Assembly (NCBI GenBank): GCA_026391775.1
Contig: JAPLDK010000051.1
Coordinates: 1-50,303, forward strand
Reading direction: 5' to 3'
DNA length: 50,303 nt
Source of the DNA: Bacteroidota bacterium
Lineage (GTDB): Bacteria; Bacteroidota; Bacteroidia; Bacteroidales; FEN-979
The notes beneath the pieces are model-generated. The model saw only the letters and a program-made list of their open reading frames with translations. It made no database searches and was not told where the DNA came from. How positions within the stretch are numbered: the stretch's first letter is position 1; each line of letters opens with the position of its first letter. A program made the position numbers and the translations under genes. Shown one piece after another: positions 42,194 to 50,303 of the stretch.

Positions 42194-43462
42194 ATGAACA
42201 TTGAGATCATCAACATAGGTGACGAACTGCTCATTGGCCAGGTCGTCAATACCAATGCCTCCTGGATGGCTGAACAATTGAATCTTGAAGGATTTAAAGT
42301 ACATCAATTCACGATCATAGGCGATACCCGGGAACATATCCTGGATGCCATGTGGAAAGCAGGTGAGCGCAGTGAAGTAGTTTTGATTTCGGGTGGGATA
42401 GGCCCCACCAAAGACGACATCACCAAGACCACATTATGCGACTTTTTCGGTACAAGGCTGGTGTTTAACGAGGAAGCTTACAAGGATATCGAAAGTATAT
42501 TCGCCCGCCGGGGATACGAGGTAACCGAGCTGAACCGCCAGCAGGCTTACCTGCCGGAAGATTGTACGGGCATTCCCAACAAGCTTGGCACCGCCAGGGG
42601 GATGTGGTTCGAAAAGGATATTCCGGTTCCGGGCAGAACGGGTAAAGCAATCTATATTTCCATGCCCGGCGTACCTTTCGAGATGCAGGCAATGATGAAA
42701 GAGCACATCATCCCTGAACTGAAAAAGAGATTCCATCCGAAGTCAATTTATCATAAAACCATACTTACACAGGGAATTGGGGAATCTTTTCTGGCCGCGA
42801 TCATTGAAAAATGGGAGAATAACCTGCCCCCATCCATTAAACTGGCCTACCTCCCCCAGCCCGGGATAGTACGTTTAAGGTTGACAGGAACCGGGGATGG
42901 TGAGGCTGTTGTCAGAGGCCTGGTTGATGAACAGGCTGAGAAACTATCGGCTATTATTCCGGATTATATTTTCGGGGCGGATGACGACAGGCTTGAAGCA
43001 ATTGTGGGGCAACTGCTGAAAGAAAAAAATTGCACCCTGGGAACAGCAGAGAGCTGCACAGGAGGTTATATCGCCCATCTGATTACCAGTATTCCCGGAA
43101 GTTCTGCTTATTACAAAGGCTCTATCATTGCTTATGATAACGCAGTAAAAGAGCAAATGCTCGGTATCATGCCCGAAACCTTTCTGGAATTCGGCGCTGT
43201 GAGTTCCGAAGTCGTTACCGAAATGGCGATAGGCGCCCAAACCAACCTTAATGTGGATTATGTGATAGCCGTTTCGGGTGTTGCCGGCCCCGGCGGAGGC
43301 ACGGCCGACAAACCTGTTGGCACTACCTGGATCGCTATTGCAACTCCTGATGAGGTATTTTCAAAAGAATATCTCTTTGGCGACAGCCGGGACCGGAATA
43401 TCCGCCGTGCAGCCCTGCAAGCCCTGAACCTGCTCAGGAAAAACCTGCTGGGACAGGAATAA
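42194..43462 (+). CDS. cinA: CinA / nicotinamide-nucleotide amidohydrolase family protein
   Basis: A 422-residue two-domain protein. The N-terminal MoaB/MogA-like domain ([32 protein letters not shown] near residue 65) is the COG1058 pyrophosphatase-type domain. A middle segment (about 180-260) is followed by the PncC amidohydrolase domain with [16 protein letters not shown] near residue 282 and [19 protein letters not shown] near 360. It recycles pyridine nucleotides: ADP-ribose pyrophosphatase and nicotinamide mononucleotide deamidase activities are known in the family. Upstream of rpmB, as in many Bacteroidota. Confidence 0.95.
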   Translation: MNIEIINIGDELLIGQVVNTNASWMAEQLNLEGFKVHQFTIIGDTREHILDAMWKAGERSEVVLISGGIGPTKDDITKTTLCDFFGTRLVFNEEAYKDIESIFARRGYEVTELNRQQAYLPEDCTGIPNKLGTARGMWFEKDIPVPGRTGKAIYISMPGVPFEMQAMMKEHIIPELKKRFHPKSIYHKTILTQGIGESFLAAIIEKWENNLPPSIKLAYLPQPGIVRLRLTGTGDGEAVVRGLVDEQAEKLSAIIPDYIFGADDDRLEAIVGQLLKEKNCTLGTAESCTGGYIAHLITSIPGSSAYYKGSIIAYDNAVKEQMLGIMPETFLEFGAVSSEVVTEMAIGAQTNLNVDYVIAVSGVAGPGGGTADKPVGTTWIAIATPDEVFSKEYLFGDSRDRNIRRAALQALNLLRKNLLGQE

Positions 43463-43496
43463 GATCGTGTGAACTGATGGGTTTGAGGAGAAATAT

Positions 43497-43527
43497 TTTG
43501 CAGATTGAAAAAGTATTCCTAACTTTG
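43497..43527 (+). promoter_or_regulatory. Promoter of rpmB with both -33 and -7 elements
   Basis: TTTG (43497-43500), a 19-base spacer and TAACTTTG (43520-43527) match the full Bacteroidota promoter TTTG-N19-TAnnTTTG. It is the best promoter in the window and precedes rpmB by 36 bases. Confidence 0.75.
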
Positions 43528-43563
43528 CACTCCCATTTGAAAATCAATAATATCATTCAGGCC

Positions 43564-43803
43564 ATGGCAAGAATTTGTGAAATAACGGGAAAAGGCGCAA
43601 TCAGAGGAAATAAAGTATCGCACTCCAACCACAAAACAAAAAGGGTGTTCAGCCCTAATCTTCAGACTAAAAAATTCTTTGTTCCTGAAGAAAATAAAGA
43701 AATTACCCTCAGGGTTTCCGCTGAGGGAATCAGGCACATCAATAAAAACGGTGTGTACGCTTCCATCAAGAAAGCAAGAGAAAAAGGTTACTTATCCAAA
43801 TAA
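43564..43803 (+). CDS. rpmB: 50S ribosomal protein L28
   Basis: A 79-residue basic protein. [21 protein letters not shown] and [13 protein letters not shown] are the L28 signature, and the C-terminus [16 protein letters not shown] is conserved. The frame is open upstream, but this ATG starts on the conserved N-terminus and lies downstream of a full promoter. It is not followed by rpmG and the DUF4295 gene, its usual partners in Bacteroidota, but directly by a terminator. Confidence 0.96.
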   Translation: MARICEITGKGAIRGNKVSHSNHKTKRVFSPNLQTKKFFVPEENKEITLRVSAEGIRHINKNGVYASIKKAREKGYLSK

Positions 43804-43821
43804 GGATTTTCATAGGTTGAT

Positions 43822-43860
43822 AAAGGCTGTCACATGTTACATGCGACAGCCTTTTTCTTT
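43822..43860 (+). terminator. Rho-independent terminator after rpmB
   Basis: A 10-base perfect stem AAAGGCTGTC (43822-43831) / GACAGCCTTT (43845-43854), with an inner CATG-TTA-CATG stem, followed by TTCTTTT. It closes rpmB as a single-gene unit. Confidence 0.88.
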
Positions 43861-43905
43861 TAATACAATCGCTGACCCACGGAAATAAATCAAGCAAAAC
43901 CTCGT

Positions 43906-43913
43906 TATCTTTA
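43906..43913 (+). promoter_or_regulatory. Near-consensus -7 box before the exported protein and TonB receptor pair
   Basis: TATCTTTA, one mismatch from TAnnTTTG, lies 23 bases before the ATG at 43937. Confidence 0.4.
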
Positions 43914-43936
43914 CCATCCGAATCTCTTACCTGCGC

Positions 43937-44602
43937 ATGATCTTAAGGAAATTTCTTCTGGCACTTGCCATCGCTTTCACTGGCAGCGGGATGAATCTGC
44001 ATGCACAGTTAAAGCCGGTTGATGAGAAACTGGTGCAGTTCTCCGGCATCACTATCACAGCCGACAGCCTTAATCCGGTTCCTTATACCAAAGTACTGGT
44101 CAAAAATTCCAATTACGGCACAGCCAGTGACGTTTATGGTTTCTTTTCTTTCGTGGCCCACCAGAGAGATACGGTTCTCTTCACCGCAATAGGATTTAAA
44201 CCCGCATCGTTTATCATACCCGATACCATTACCCAGAAAAAATATTCCCTTATTCAGCTGATGACTAACGACACCCTCACACTTTCGGCAGCTATCATTT
44301 TTCCCTGGCCCACCTTAGAGGATTTTAAAAAGGCCTTTATCGAGACGAAGATCCCGGATGACGATTATGAGATTGCAAAGAAAAACCTGGATGTATATAA
44401 TATAAGGCTGGCTGCCCTGGACTATCCAATGGATGCCCGCATGAACTATAATAACTACATTGAAAATACAACGTCCAAACTCTACTATTTCGGGCAACAG
44501 CAACCTTTCAACATATTCAACCCCTTCGCCTGGGCCCAGTTCATCAAAGCCTGGAAGGCCGGAAAGTTTAAAAAGAAGGAAGAACGGCTTAAAGAAGAAT
44601 AA
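43937..44602 (+). CDS. Exported carboxypeptidase-like-domain protein
   Basis: A 221-residue protein with a signal peptide (LLALAIAFTGSGMNLHAQ) and a carboxypeptidase-like regulatory beta-sandwich (residues about 35-120: FSGITITADSLNPVPYTKV, then GTASDVYGFFSFVA and VLFTAIGFKP). The helical C-terminal half ends in a strongly charged tail (KKKEERLKEE). Probably periplasmic. The stop TAA overlaps the ATG of the TonB receptor gene by one base (TAATG), so the two are translated in tandem and may act together. Its specific role is unknown. Confidence 0.78.
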   Translation: MILRKFLLALAIAFTGSGMNLHAQLKPVDEKLVQFSGITITADSLNPVPYTKVLVKNSNYGTASDVYGFFSFVAHQRDTVLFTAIGFKPASFIIPDTITQKKYSLIQLMTNDTLTLSAAIIFPWPTLEDFKKAFIETKIPDDDYEIAKKNLDVYNIRLAALDYPMDARMNYNNYIENTTSKLYYFGQQQPFNIFNPFAWAQFIKAWKAGKFKKKEERLKEE

Positions 44603-47022
44603 TGAAAGCTTTCAGGAATCTGTTCACCGGTTTTCTGCTCCTGTTCTGTGCCTCTGTTGCTGCACAGGAAGCTAAGGTCCATGGCTTTGTGAACGATCCC
44701 GACGGCAGGCCACTGGAATTCGTGAATATAGCAATCAAAGGAACGACCAGCGGGACTTCGACATCCAAAGACGGCTCTTATGAATTAAAAATACCCGCCG
44801 GGAAAGATATTCTTCTTTTATTCACCAGTGTTGGTTTTGGTACGGATTCCGTTAGATTGAACCTGAAAAAAGGTGAAAACAGGCTGGTCAGCCGTCAGCT
44901 GAAACCATCATCCACCCAGCTTTCCACAATCGAGGTGAAGGACCAGCAATTAAAGACCAACACTTTCAGCCGCTTAGATCCCAAGGCCATTACATATATC
45001 CCAACTATCAATGCGAGTGTGGAAGACCTGATCAAGACCATGCCGGGTGTCAGTTCCAGGAATGAGCTAAGCTCCCAGTATTCTGTTCGTGGCGGTAACT
45101 ACGACGAAAACCTGGTTTTCGTCAATGATATAGAGATCTATCGTCCATACCTGGTCCGCGCCGGACAGCAGGAAGGACAGAGCTTTCTTAACCCCGACCT
45201 GGTTTCGGGGATCAGTTTTTCGGCCGGAGGATTTGATGCCAAATACGGGGATAAGATGTCATCGGTACTGGATATCAAATACAAAAAACCTTCGCAGTTT
45301 GCAGCTTCAATCGAAGCCAGCCTCCTGGGGGCAACGGGGCATGTGGAAGGAAGGATTACCAGAAAACTGGCTTACCTCCTTGGCGTAAGGTATAAAACCA
45401 ACACCTACCTTCTGAAGTCACTCGACACAAAAGGCAACTACAAACCCAGGTTTTTCGATGTACAGGGGATGCTGTACTATGATTTCAGCAGTAAATGGGA
45501 ATTATCCGTGTTCGGAAGTTTCACTGCAAATTCCTTCAAACTCATTCCCCAGAGCCAGACAACCACGTTCGGAAGCGATGCTGTGACGGCCTACCTGGTA
45601 AAGATTTATTTTGACGGACAAGAGAATGACCGCTATCAGAACTGGCTTACGTCGGCTACACTGACCTTCAAACCGAGCGACCATCTACGTTTGAAACTGA
45701 TGGGATCGGCGTACCAGACCCATGAAGCCCAGACTTATGATATTTCGGGAGAGTACTGGCTTGGGCAGGTGGAACTGCAGGGGAAGGATGCCGGCAACCT
45801 GATACAACTGCTTGGTGTGGGGGCATATATCGACCATGCAAGGGATTACCTTGACGGCACAGTTTACAATATCGAACACCGAGGTTCCTATGAAAAAGGG
45901 AAGAGCCTGATGCTATGGGGGATCAAGTATCAGCATGATGTTTTCAATTATACCATGAATGAATGGCAGATGCTTGACTCGGCAGGATATTCCCTTCCCC
46001 GCCCCCAGGATTCACTGGGTAAAAACCCTCCCCACGGCGATTTTTTTATCGCAAATGTGCTTAAGGCCAAAGGCGGGATGAGCACCAACAAAGGCGATGC
46101 GTTCGTACAGAATACCTGGACTTTCAAGAATGAGAAAAATGATATGGGGCTGACTGCAGGGGCAAGGTTCATTTATTCCGATTATAATAGTCAGTTCCTG
46201 TTCAATCCAAGGGTCAACTTCTCGTTCAAGCCCCACTGGAAAAAAGAAATGGTGTTCCGGGTTTCGGGTGGCGTGTACTCACAACCACCCACATTCAGGG
46301 AAATGACCGACCTTCAGGGGCTGATCGTACCGGGCCTGAAAGCCCAGACATCCTACCAGGGAGTTGTCGGAAGCGACCTGTACTTCAGCCTGTGGCACAG
46401 GCCTTTCAAATTAGTTACGGAGGTTTACTACAAGTACATCCAGGATCTGATCCCTTATGAAATTGATAACCTCAGGATACGGTATTACGGTACTAACGAC
46501 GCCCACGGATATGCAGCAGGGATTGATTTCCGGATCAACGGTGAATTTGTAAAAGGGGCTGAATCCTGGGCCAGCATATCGCTGATGAGGACCGAAGAAT
46601 ATTTCCAGGGACACTGGATCCCCCGCCCAACCGACCAGCGTTTCAATCTGGCGATCTTTTTCCAGGATTATATCCCCGGTTTCCCAACCTGGAAAGTTGC
46701 AATCACCCTCGTTTACGGCACCGGACTGCCTTATGGGGCTCCCAACTCTCCAAGGTATTACCAGACCTTCAGGATGCCTCCCTATCGCCGAGTCGACATC
46801 GGACTTTCAAAACAACTGATCGGGGAATACACTCATTTTTCAGGGAAAAATCCCCTTCGTGCGTTCAAGTCCCTGTGGATTGGCTTTGATGTGTTCAACC
46901 TTTTCGATTTTGCCAATACGGTATCATACCAATGGATAACCGATGTGCAGGGCAGGCAGTATAACGTTCCGAATTATCTTACGCCAAGGCTGTTCAATCT
47001 GAAACTCGTAGCGGGGTTTTAA
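44602..47022 (+). CDS. TonB-dependent outer-membrane receptor
   Basis: An 806-residue protein. A signal peptide (residues 1-21, ending ASVAAQ) is followed by a carboxypeptidase-like domain (residues 25-110: VHGFVNDPDGRPLEFVNIAI). The plug domain (about 115-220) contains VEDLIKTMPGVSS, SVRGGNYDENLVFVND and FDAKYGDKMSSVLDI. The rest is the 22-strand barrel, ending RLFNLKLVAGF with the terminal Phe expected for outer-membrane insertion. This is the short form rather than SusC (no SusD gene follows). The substrate is unknown; a metal, heme or small-molecule ligand is possible. Confidence 0.92.
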   Translation: MKAFRNLFTGFLLLFCASVAAQEAKVHGFVNDPDGRPLEFVNIAIKGTTSGTSTSKDGSYELKIPAGKDILLLFTSVGFGTDSVRLNLKKGENRLVSRQLKPSSTQLSTIEVKDQQLKTNTFSRLDPKAITYIPTINASVEDLIKTMPGVSSRNELSSQYSVRGGNYDENLVFVNDIEIYRPYLVRAGQQEGQSFLNPDLVSGISFSAGGFDAKYGDKMSSVLDIKYKKPSQFAASIEASLLGATGHVEGRITRKLAYLLGVRYKTNTYLLKSLDTKGNYKPRFFDVQGMLYYDFSSKWELSVFGSFTANSFKLIPQSQTTTFGSDAVTAYLVKIYFDGQENDRYQNWLTSATLTFKPSDHLRLKLMGSAYQTHEAQTYDISGEYWLGQVELQGKDAGNLIQLLGVGAYIDHARDYLDGTVYNIEHRGSYEKGKSLMLWGIKYQHDVFNYTMNEWQMLDSAGYSLPRPQDSLGKNPPHGDFFIANVLKAKGGMSTNKGDAFVQNTWTFKNEKNDMGLTAGARFIYSDYNSQFLFNPRVNFSFKPHWKKEMVFRVSGGVYSQPPTFREMTDLQGLIVPGLKAQTSYQGVVGSDLYFSLWHRPFKLVTEVYYKYIQDLIPYEIDNLRIRYYGTNDAHGYAAGIDFRINGEFVKGAESWASISLMRTEEYFQGHWIPRPTDQRFNLAIFFQDYIPGFPTWKVAITLVYGTGLPYGAPNSPRYYQTFRMPPYRRVDIGLSKQLIGEYTHFSGKNPLRAFKSLWIGFDVFNLFDFANTVSYQWITDVQGRQYNVPNYLTPRLFNLKLVAGF

Positions 47023-47037
47023 TTATATTTTTATCGC

Positions 47038-47045
47038 TATTTTTG
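47038..47045 (+). promoter_or_regulatory. -7 promoter box for the TPR membrane protein
   Basis: TATTTTTG, perfect TAnnTTTG, 24 bases before the GTG at 47070. The surroundings are AT-rich, so chance matches are more likely here. Confidence 0.4.
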
Positions 47046-47069
47046 ATCCTAAATTAAATTATCCAAGCG

Positions 47070-49202
47070 GTGGCAAAGAAACCAAATATTCAAAGTAGGA
47101 AAATTAGTAACAATACAACTCAATCAAAGCTTCCGCCTCCCGTTAATCATGTTACTCCTTTGATTGAAAGGCCAGCCTTTTTAATATTTATAATAATTGT
47201 ATTGACATTTTTTGCCTTTTCTCCATCCTTACAGAATGGTTTCATTCTTACCTGGGATGACAGTGCTTATATTTTAAATAACCAAACAATCCAGCATTTC
47301 AATTCCAGTTCAATATCTGAAATATTCACAACCACTGTTGCAGGCAGTTATGTGCCCTTACCACTCTTTACATTTGCAATTGAATATAGAATTTTTGGAC
47401 TCAATCCATTCATCTTCCATCTTTCCAATCTTTTTCTACATCTTCTTTGTACAGTTTTAGTTTTCCTGTTGCTTAAAAAATTAAGGTTAAAGCCTCTATT
47501 TGCTGGAATAGGATCATTGATCTTTGCATTACATCCAATGCATGTTGAATCGGTTGTCTGGTTATCAGAACGTAAGGATTTGCTCTATAGTTTATTTTAC
47601 TTTTCTTCTTTGCTTGTTTATATCCGATATATAGAATTACCCAGGAAAAGATATTTGTTCTATTTTACAAGTTTATTTCTTTTCCTTTTGTCTCTTTTTT
47701 CCAAAATCACAGCAGTCACACTCCCAATAGTTTTATTATTTATCGATTATTATCTTGATCGATCCTTTAAAAAAAAGGTTTTAATTGAAAAAATTCCATT
47801 CTTGGTATTGTCCTTAATCTTTGGATTTACTGAGATTGTATTGTTGAGAAATCAGGAGTTCTTACAAACACCTCAAAATATCAGCTTGCTAGATCAGATT
47901 TTCTTAGGTTTTTATTCATTGGATGCATATGTAATTAAATTTTTTATTCCATTTCAATTAAGTGCAATTTATCCATATGGAAATTCCCTTGGTCATGATT
48001 TATCTATAATATATTACATCAGTCCTTTTTTCGCATTCTTTCTTGGATTTTTAATCTATAAGTGGAGAAAGAATCGTGTTATTCTTTTTGGTATTGTGTT
48101 CTTTCTGATTAATATAATCCCGATGTTTCAGGCCCAAATTGTAACACAGGGAATAGGATTTCTGGCTGACAGATTTTCTTATCTTCCTTATTTGGGTTTG
48201 TGTTTGATAACAGGATGGTTTTGTGAACATTATTTGTGGAATAAAAATGAATTAAAACAACTTTCCTTCGGAGGATTTACTCTTATATTCATCATAATGA
48301 TGTTTATAACATTTAACCGGACAAAGGTTTGGAAAGATGATATGACATTATGGAATGATGTAATTGAGAAATATCCAAATGAAATTGTAAAATCGTATGC
48401 AAACCGGGGAATTGCATATACAAAACAGGGAAAATGGAACGATGCAATAACGGATTTCACAAAGGTGATTGAAATGGATCCGCAATATAGTTGGGGATAT
48501 AGTGATCGTGGCGTAGCTTATCAAAACACCAGCCAATGGGAAAAATCCCTCGATGATTTTTCAAAGGCAATAGCTCTTAATAAAAATGATTCCGATGCCT
48601 TCCTGAGTCGTGGTGTTTCCTATGGAGTACTTCGTAATTACAGAATGGCAATTGAAGATTTTTCAAAAACAATAGAACTAACTCCGAAAAACTCAAAGGC
48701 ATACTCCAATCGTGGTCTTACCTATATGAATCTTGGATTCGTAGACTCCGCGATCAAAGATTATTCAAAAGCTATTGAACTGAACCGGGGATACAGAGAT
48801 GCTTTTGTAAACCGAAGTATTGCCTATAGTAAGATTAATCAATTAGATAAAGCAATATCTGATTGTTCGGCTGCGATTGAACTTGATCAGGGAAATGCAG
48901 GGCTTTACAATATATTGGGGTATTTTTATTTTGAGAAAGGTGATATTGATAAAGCAAATAAACAATTCCAAAGCTGTTTAAATATTGATGCAAGAAATTT
49001 TGAAGCTTTATTGGGATTGTCAACAATATTTTATCTTAACCGTGACAAGGACAATGCTTATAAATATCTTGATCAGGCAATTTCTATCGAACCCAGATTA
49101 GGTAATGGCATGGATGGAATAGCTGAATTAGAAAACATTGGCTATTTTAAATCCCCTTATCAAAAAGAAGTTTTAAAGAAAATGTTTTACGAAAGAAGAT
49201 AA
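47070..49202 (+). CDS. TMTC-like membrane protein with C-terminal TPR repeats
   Basis: A 710-residue protein with a GTG start; no ATG lies near the start in this frame, and a -7 box lies 24 bases upstream. The N-terminal 420 residues have about 9-11 membrane helices with a GT-C-like first loop (LTWDDSAYILNNQTI near residue 57, HPMHVESVVWLSERKDLLY near 153). The C-terminal 270 residues are about seven TPR units (for example SYANRGIAYTKQGKWNDAI then DFTKVIEMDP). Membrane helices followed by TPRs is the layout of TMTC-type O-mannosyltransferases and of many Bacteroidota proteins of unknown function. Strongly AT-rich compared with the TonB receptor upstream. Glycosyl transfer is inferred. Confidence 0.8.
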   Translation: MAKKPNIQSRKISNNTTQSKLPPPVNHVTPLIERPAFLIFIIIVLTFFAFSPSLQNGFILTWDDSAYILNNQTIQHFNSSSISEIFTTTVAGSYVPLPLFTFAIEYRIFGLNPFIFHLSNLFLHLLCTVLVFLLLKKLRLKPLFAGIGSLIFALHPMHVESVVWLSERKDLLYSLFYFSSLLVYIRYIELPRKRYLFYFTSLFLFLLSLFSKITAVTLPIVLLFIDYYLDRSFKKKVLIEKIPFLVLSLIFGFTEIVLLRNQEFLQTPQNISLLDQIFLGFYSLDAYVIKFFIPFQLSAIYPYGNSLGHDLSIIYYISPFFAFFLGFLIYKWRKNRVILFGIVFFLINIIPMFQAQIVTQGIGFLADRFSYLPYLGLCLITGWFCEHYLWNKNELKQLSFGGFTLIFIIMMFITFNRTKVWKDDMTLWNDVIEKYPNEIVKSYANRGIAYTKQGKWNDAITDFTKVIEMDPQYSWGYSDRGVAYQNTSQWEKSLDDFSKAIALNKNDSDAFLSRGVSYGVLRNYRMAIEDFSKTIELTPKNSKAYSNRGLTYMNLGFVDSAIKDYSKAIELNRGYRDAFVNRSIAYSKINQLDKAISDCSAAIELDQGNAGLYNILGYFYFEKGDIDKANKQFQSCLNIDARNFEALLGLSTIFYLNRDKDNAYKYLDQAISIEPRLGNGMDGIAELENIGYFKSPYQKEVLKKMFYERR

Positions 49203-49203
49203 T

Positions 49204-50303
49204 TTAATTTTGTTTAAGAATCTTCATTGTATGACTATTGCTATTTGATTGAAGATGAATTAAATAACAGCCTGAAGGATAGGAGGAAAGATCCAAGGTA
49301 TATTCTTTAAGGTTATCTATTATTTGAATTCTTTTTAGCAATATTCCTAATGAATTATATAATTCCAAATCACCACTGATATTATTATCCATTGAAATTG
49401 TCAATAATTTTTCTGTTGGATTAGGGAAGGCTTTAAATTGTCCGTTGGATTTGCTAATTATGGGTTGTACAGTATCAATTCCAATTGGCATTAAAAGTCC
49501 AGTACAAAAATGGATAGTATCTAAGATTAATGTATCTCCACCGGGTTGCTTATGAATACCATATGTATATCCGTACTCTAAATTATTTGATCCACATATA
49601 TATCCTTGATATGGTTCCCTATAACGTTTATTATGAAATCTTCCAAATTGATCTATTTGATATATAGTATCATTCTCTAAATTGAAATAGATGAAATTAT
49701 CGGTTGTAAATAAAGAGTTAATTGCATAATTAAATGTTTTTGTCCATAATTCTGACACTGAATCATTGTTGTCAAGCATCATACCTTTTATCGTCGATGT
49801 TAAGAATAACTTTTGTATGGCAATGAAATGATTATTCCCATTTTGGATCAGATAGGAACTGGTAAAATTATTAATTGTCTGAATTTTAATATTATTGCAA
49901 GTGGTATCGAATAAATAAAATAAATTTTGTTCATTAAGTAAAATTTTATTATTTATTGAGATTATTGATCCGTTTATGATATCCTGTTTGAAGAAATTTG
50001 CAATTATAACCTCCCCTGAGTTTTTATTTACTTTGCATAGGAATTCTCCCGTCTCTTTAGTCGTCAGATTCCCTAATTCACAACTCGTTGATGCCTGTCC
50101 ATTTAAAAATAAATCGTCTCCTAATAAACAATAACTTAATATTGGTAAATCATAAACAGAATTACTTTGTGCGGAGAATGATTGAATCCATTGAATAACA
50201 CCTAATTTATTGACTTTGACAAGATATTGTGCCCATGAACCAACACCACCCGACTCACTAGTATGAAATATATAATCTTTCTGACTTGTGAACCAGAAAT
50301 AAA
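49204..50303 (-). CDS. Secreted protein with T9SS sorting domain, cut by the window edge
   Basis: A partial gene of at least 366 codons. The minus-strand frame has no stop from 49207 to the right end of the window, so the N-terminus lies outside. The Met pair at 49782 is internal, not the start: the upstream codons (for example LNEQNLFYLFDTTCNNIKI) continue the same beta-rich, Asn-rich protein. Segments such as YLVKVNKLGVIQWIQSFS suggest the SBBP/beta-propeller type of secreted Bacteroidota protein. The last 75 residues (FKAFPNPTEKLLTIS, then GCYLIHLQSNSNSHTMKILKQ) are a type A T9SS sorting domain. AT-rich, and convergent with the TPR gene with one base between stops. Confidence 0.75.
   Translation of the reverse strand, partial: YFWFTSQKDYIFHTSESGGVGSWAQYLVKVNKLGVIQWIQSFSAQSNSVYDLPILSYCLLGDDLFLNGQASTSCELGNLTTKETGEFLCKVNKNSGEVIIANFFKQDIINGSIISINNKILLNEQNLFYLFDTTCNNIKIQTINNFTSSYLIQNGNNHFIAIQKLFLTSTIKGMMLDNNDSVSELWTKTFNYAINSLFTTDNFIYFNLENDTIYQIDQFGRFHNKRYREPYQGYICGSNNLEYGYTYGIHKQPGGDTLILDTIHFCTGLLMPIGIDTVQPIISKSNGQFKAFPNPTEKLLTISMDNNISGDLELYNSLGILLKRIQIIDNLKEYTLDLSSYPSGCYLIHLQSNSNSHTMKILKQN

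Noticed and set aside
49204..49782. A complete 192-residue gene starting at the Met pair at 49782
   Set aside because: The frame continues without a stop to the window end, and the upstream codons look like the same secreted protein, so it is a partial larger gene.

Overview
The window reads as a chromosomal segment of an anaerobic member of the Bacteroidota, probably near Bacteroidales or Marinilabiliales. The evidence is type IX secretion (T9SS) C-terminal sorting domains on four proteins, gliding-type GldF/GldG, DUF2723, DUF3667 and DUF4340 families, TonB receptors with carboxypeptidase-like N-domains, and many copies of the Bacteroidota -7 promoter element TAnnTTTG. Shine-Dalgarno sites are almost absent. 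No rRNA, tRNA, CRISPR array or transposase was recognised.

Layout. 1-4.7 kb: a large DUF2723 membrane protein (-), divergent from gpmA and a PPP-type phosphatase (+). 4.7-8.7 kb: a carboxypeptidase-like-domain exported protein (-) and a heparinase II/III-like T9SS protein (+). 8.7-12.5 kb: an AT-rich island with a 14-repeat YCF48-type T9SS protein flanked by 19-bp inverted repeats, a YefM-type antitoxin whose YoeB toxin is cut after 11 codons, and a lipoprotein fused to that stub. 12.5-26.0 kb (-): one long redox operon. 26.2-27.5 kb: glutamate dehydrogenase (+), divergent from that operon. 27.6-33.7 kb (-): GldF, GldG, a DUF4340 protein, a glycosyltransferase and an O-antigen-ligase-like protein. 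33.7-39.3 kb: DUF3667, a SAM hydrolase, PhoH, a second 14-repeat YCF48/T9SS protein and a MazF-type toxin-antitoxin pair. 39.4-43.8 kb (+): purC, a sugar aminotransferase, a PglC-type phosphoglycosyl transferase, cinA and rpmB. 43.9-47.0 kb: an exported carboxypeptidase-like-domain protein and a TonB-dependent receptor. 47.0-50.3 kb: a second AT-rich island with a TMTC-like TPR membrane protein and a T9SS protein cut by the window edge.

The most unusual content is the 12.5-26.0 kb operon. In transcription order it encodes: a protein with tandem GAF-like, pseudo-receiver, receiver and PEP-synthase-type ATP-grasp domains; a NuoE-like protein; a NuoF/HydB-like flavoprotein with extra ferredoxin clusters; a 1239-residue fusion of [2Fe-2S], GltD-like NAD(P)/FAD and molybdopterin-type domains that lacks the formate dehydrogenase catalytic Cys/Sec; a ferritin-like diiron protein; and a second receiver/ATP-grasp protein split by a one-base frameshift. 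The middle three genes look like a NADH/NADPH/ferredoxin transhydrogenase of the general Nfn/Stn type. The flanking ATP-grasp proteins lack the phosphohistidine and PEP domains of true PEP synthase and carry a conserved C-terminal domain I cannot assign. With NADP-type glutamate dehydrogenase divergently transcribed from the same 230-bp region, the locus looks like a redox and nitrogen/carbon control module. The function is inference; the architecture is read directly from the sequence.
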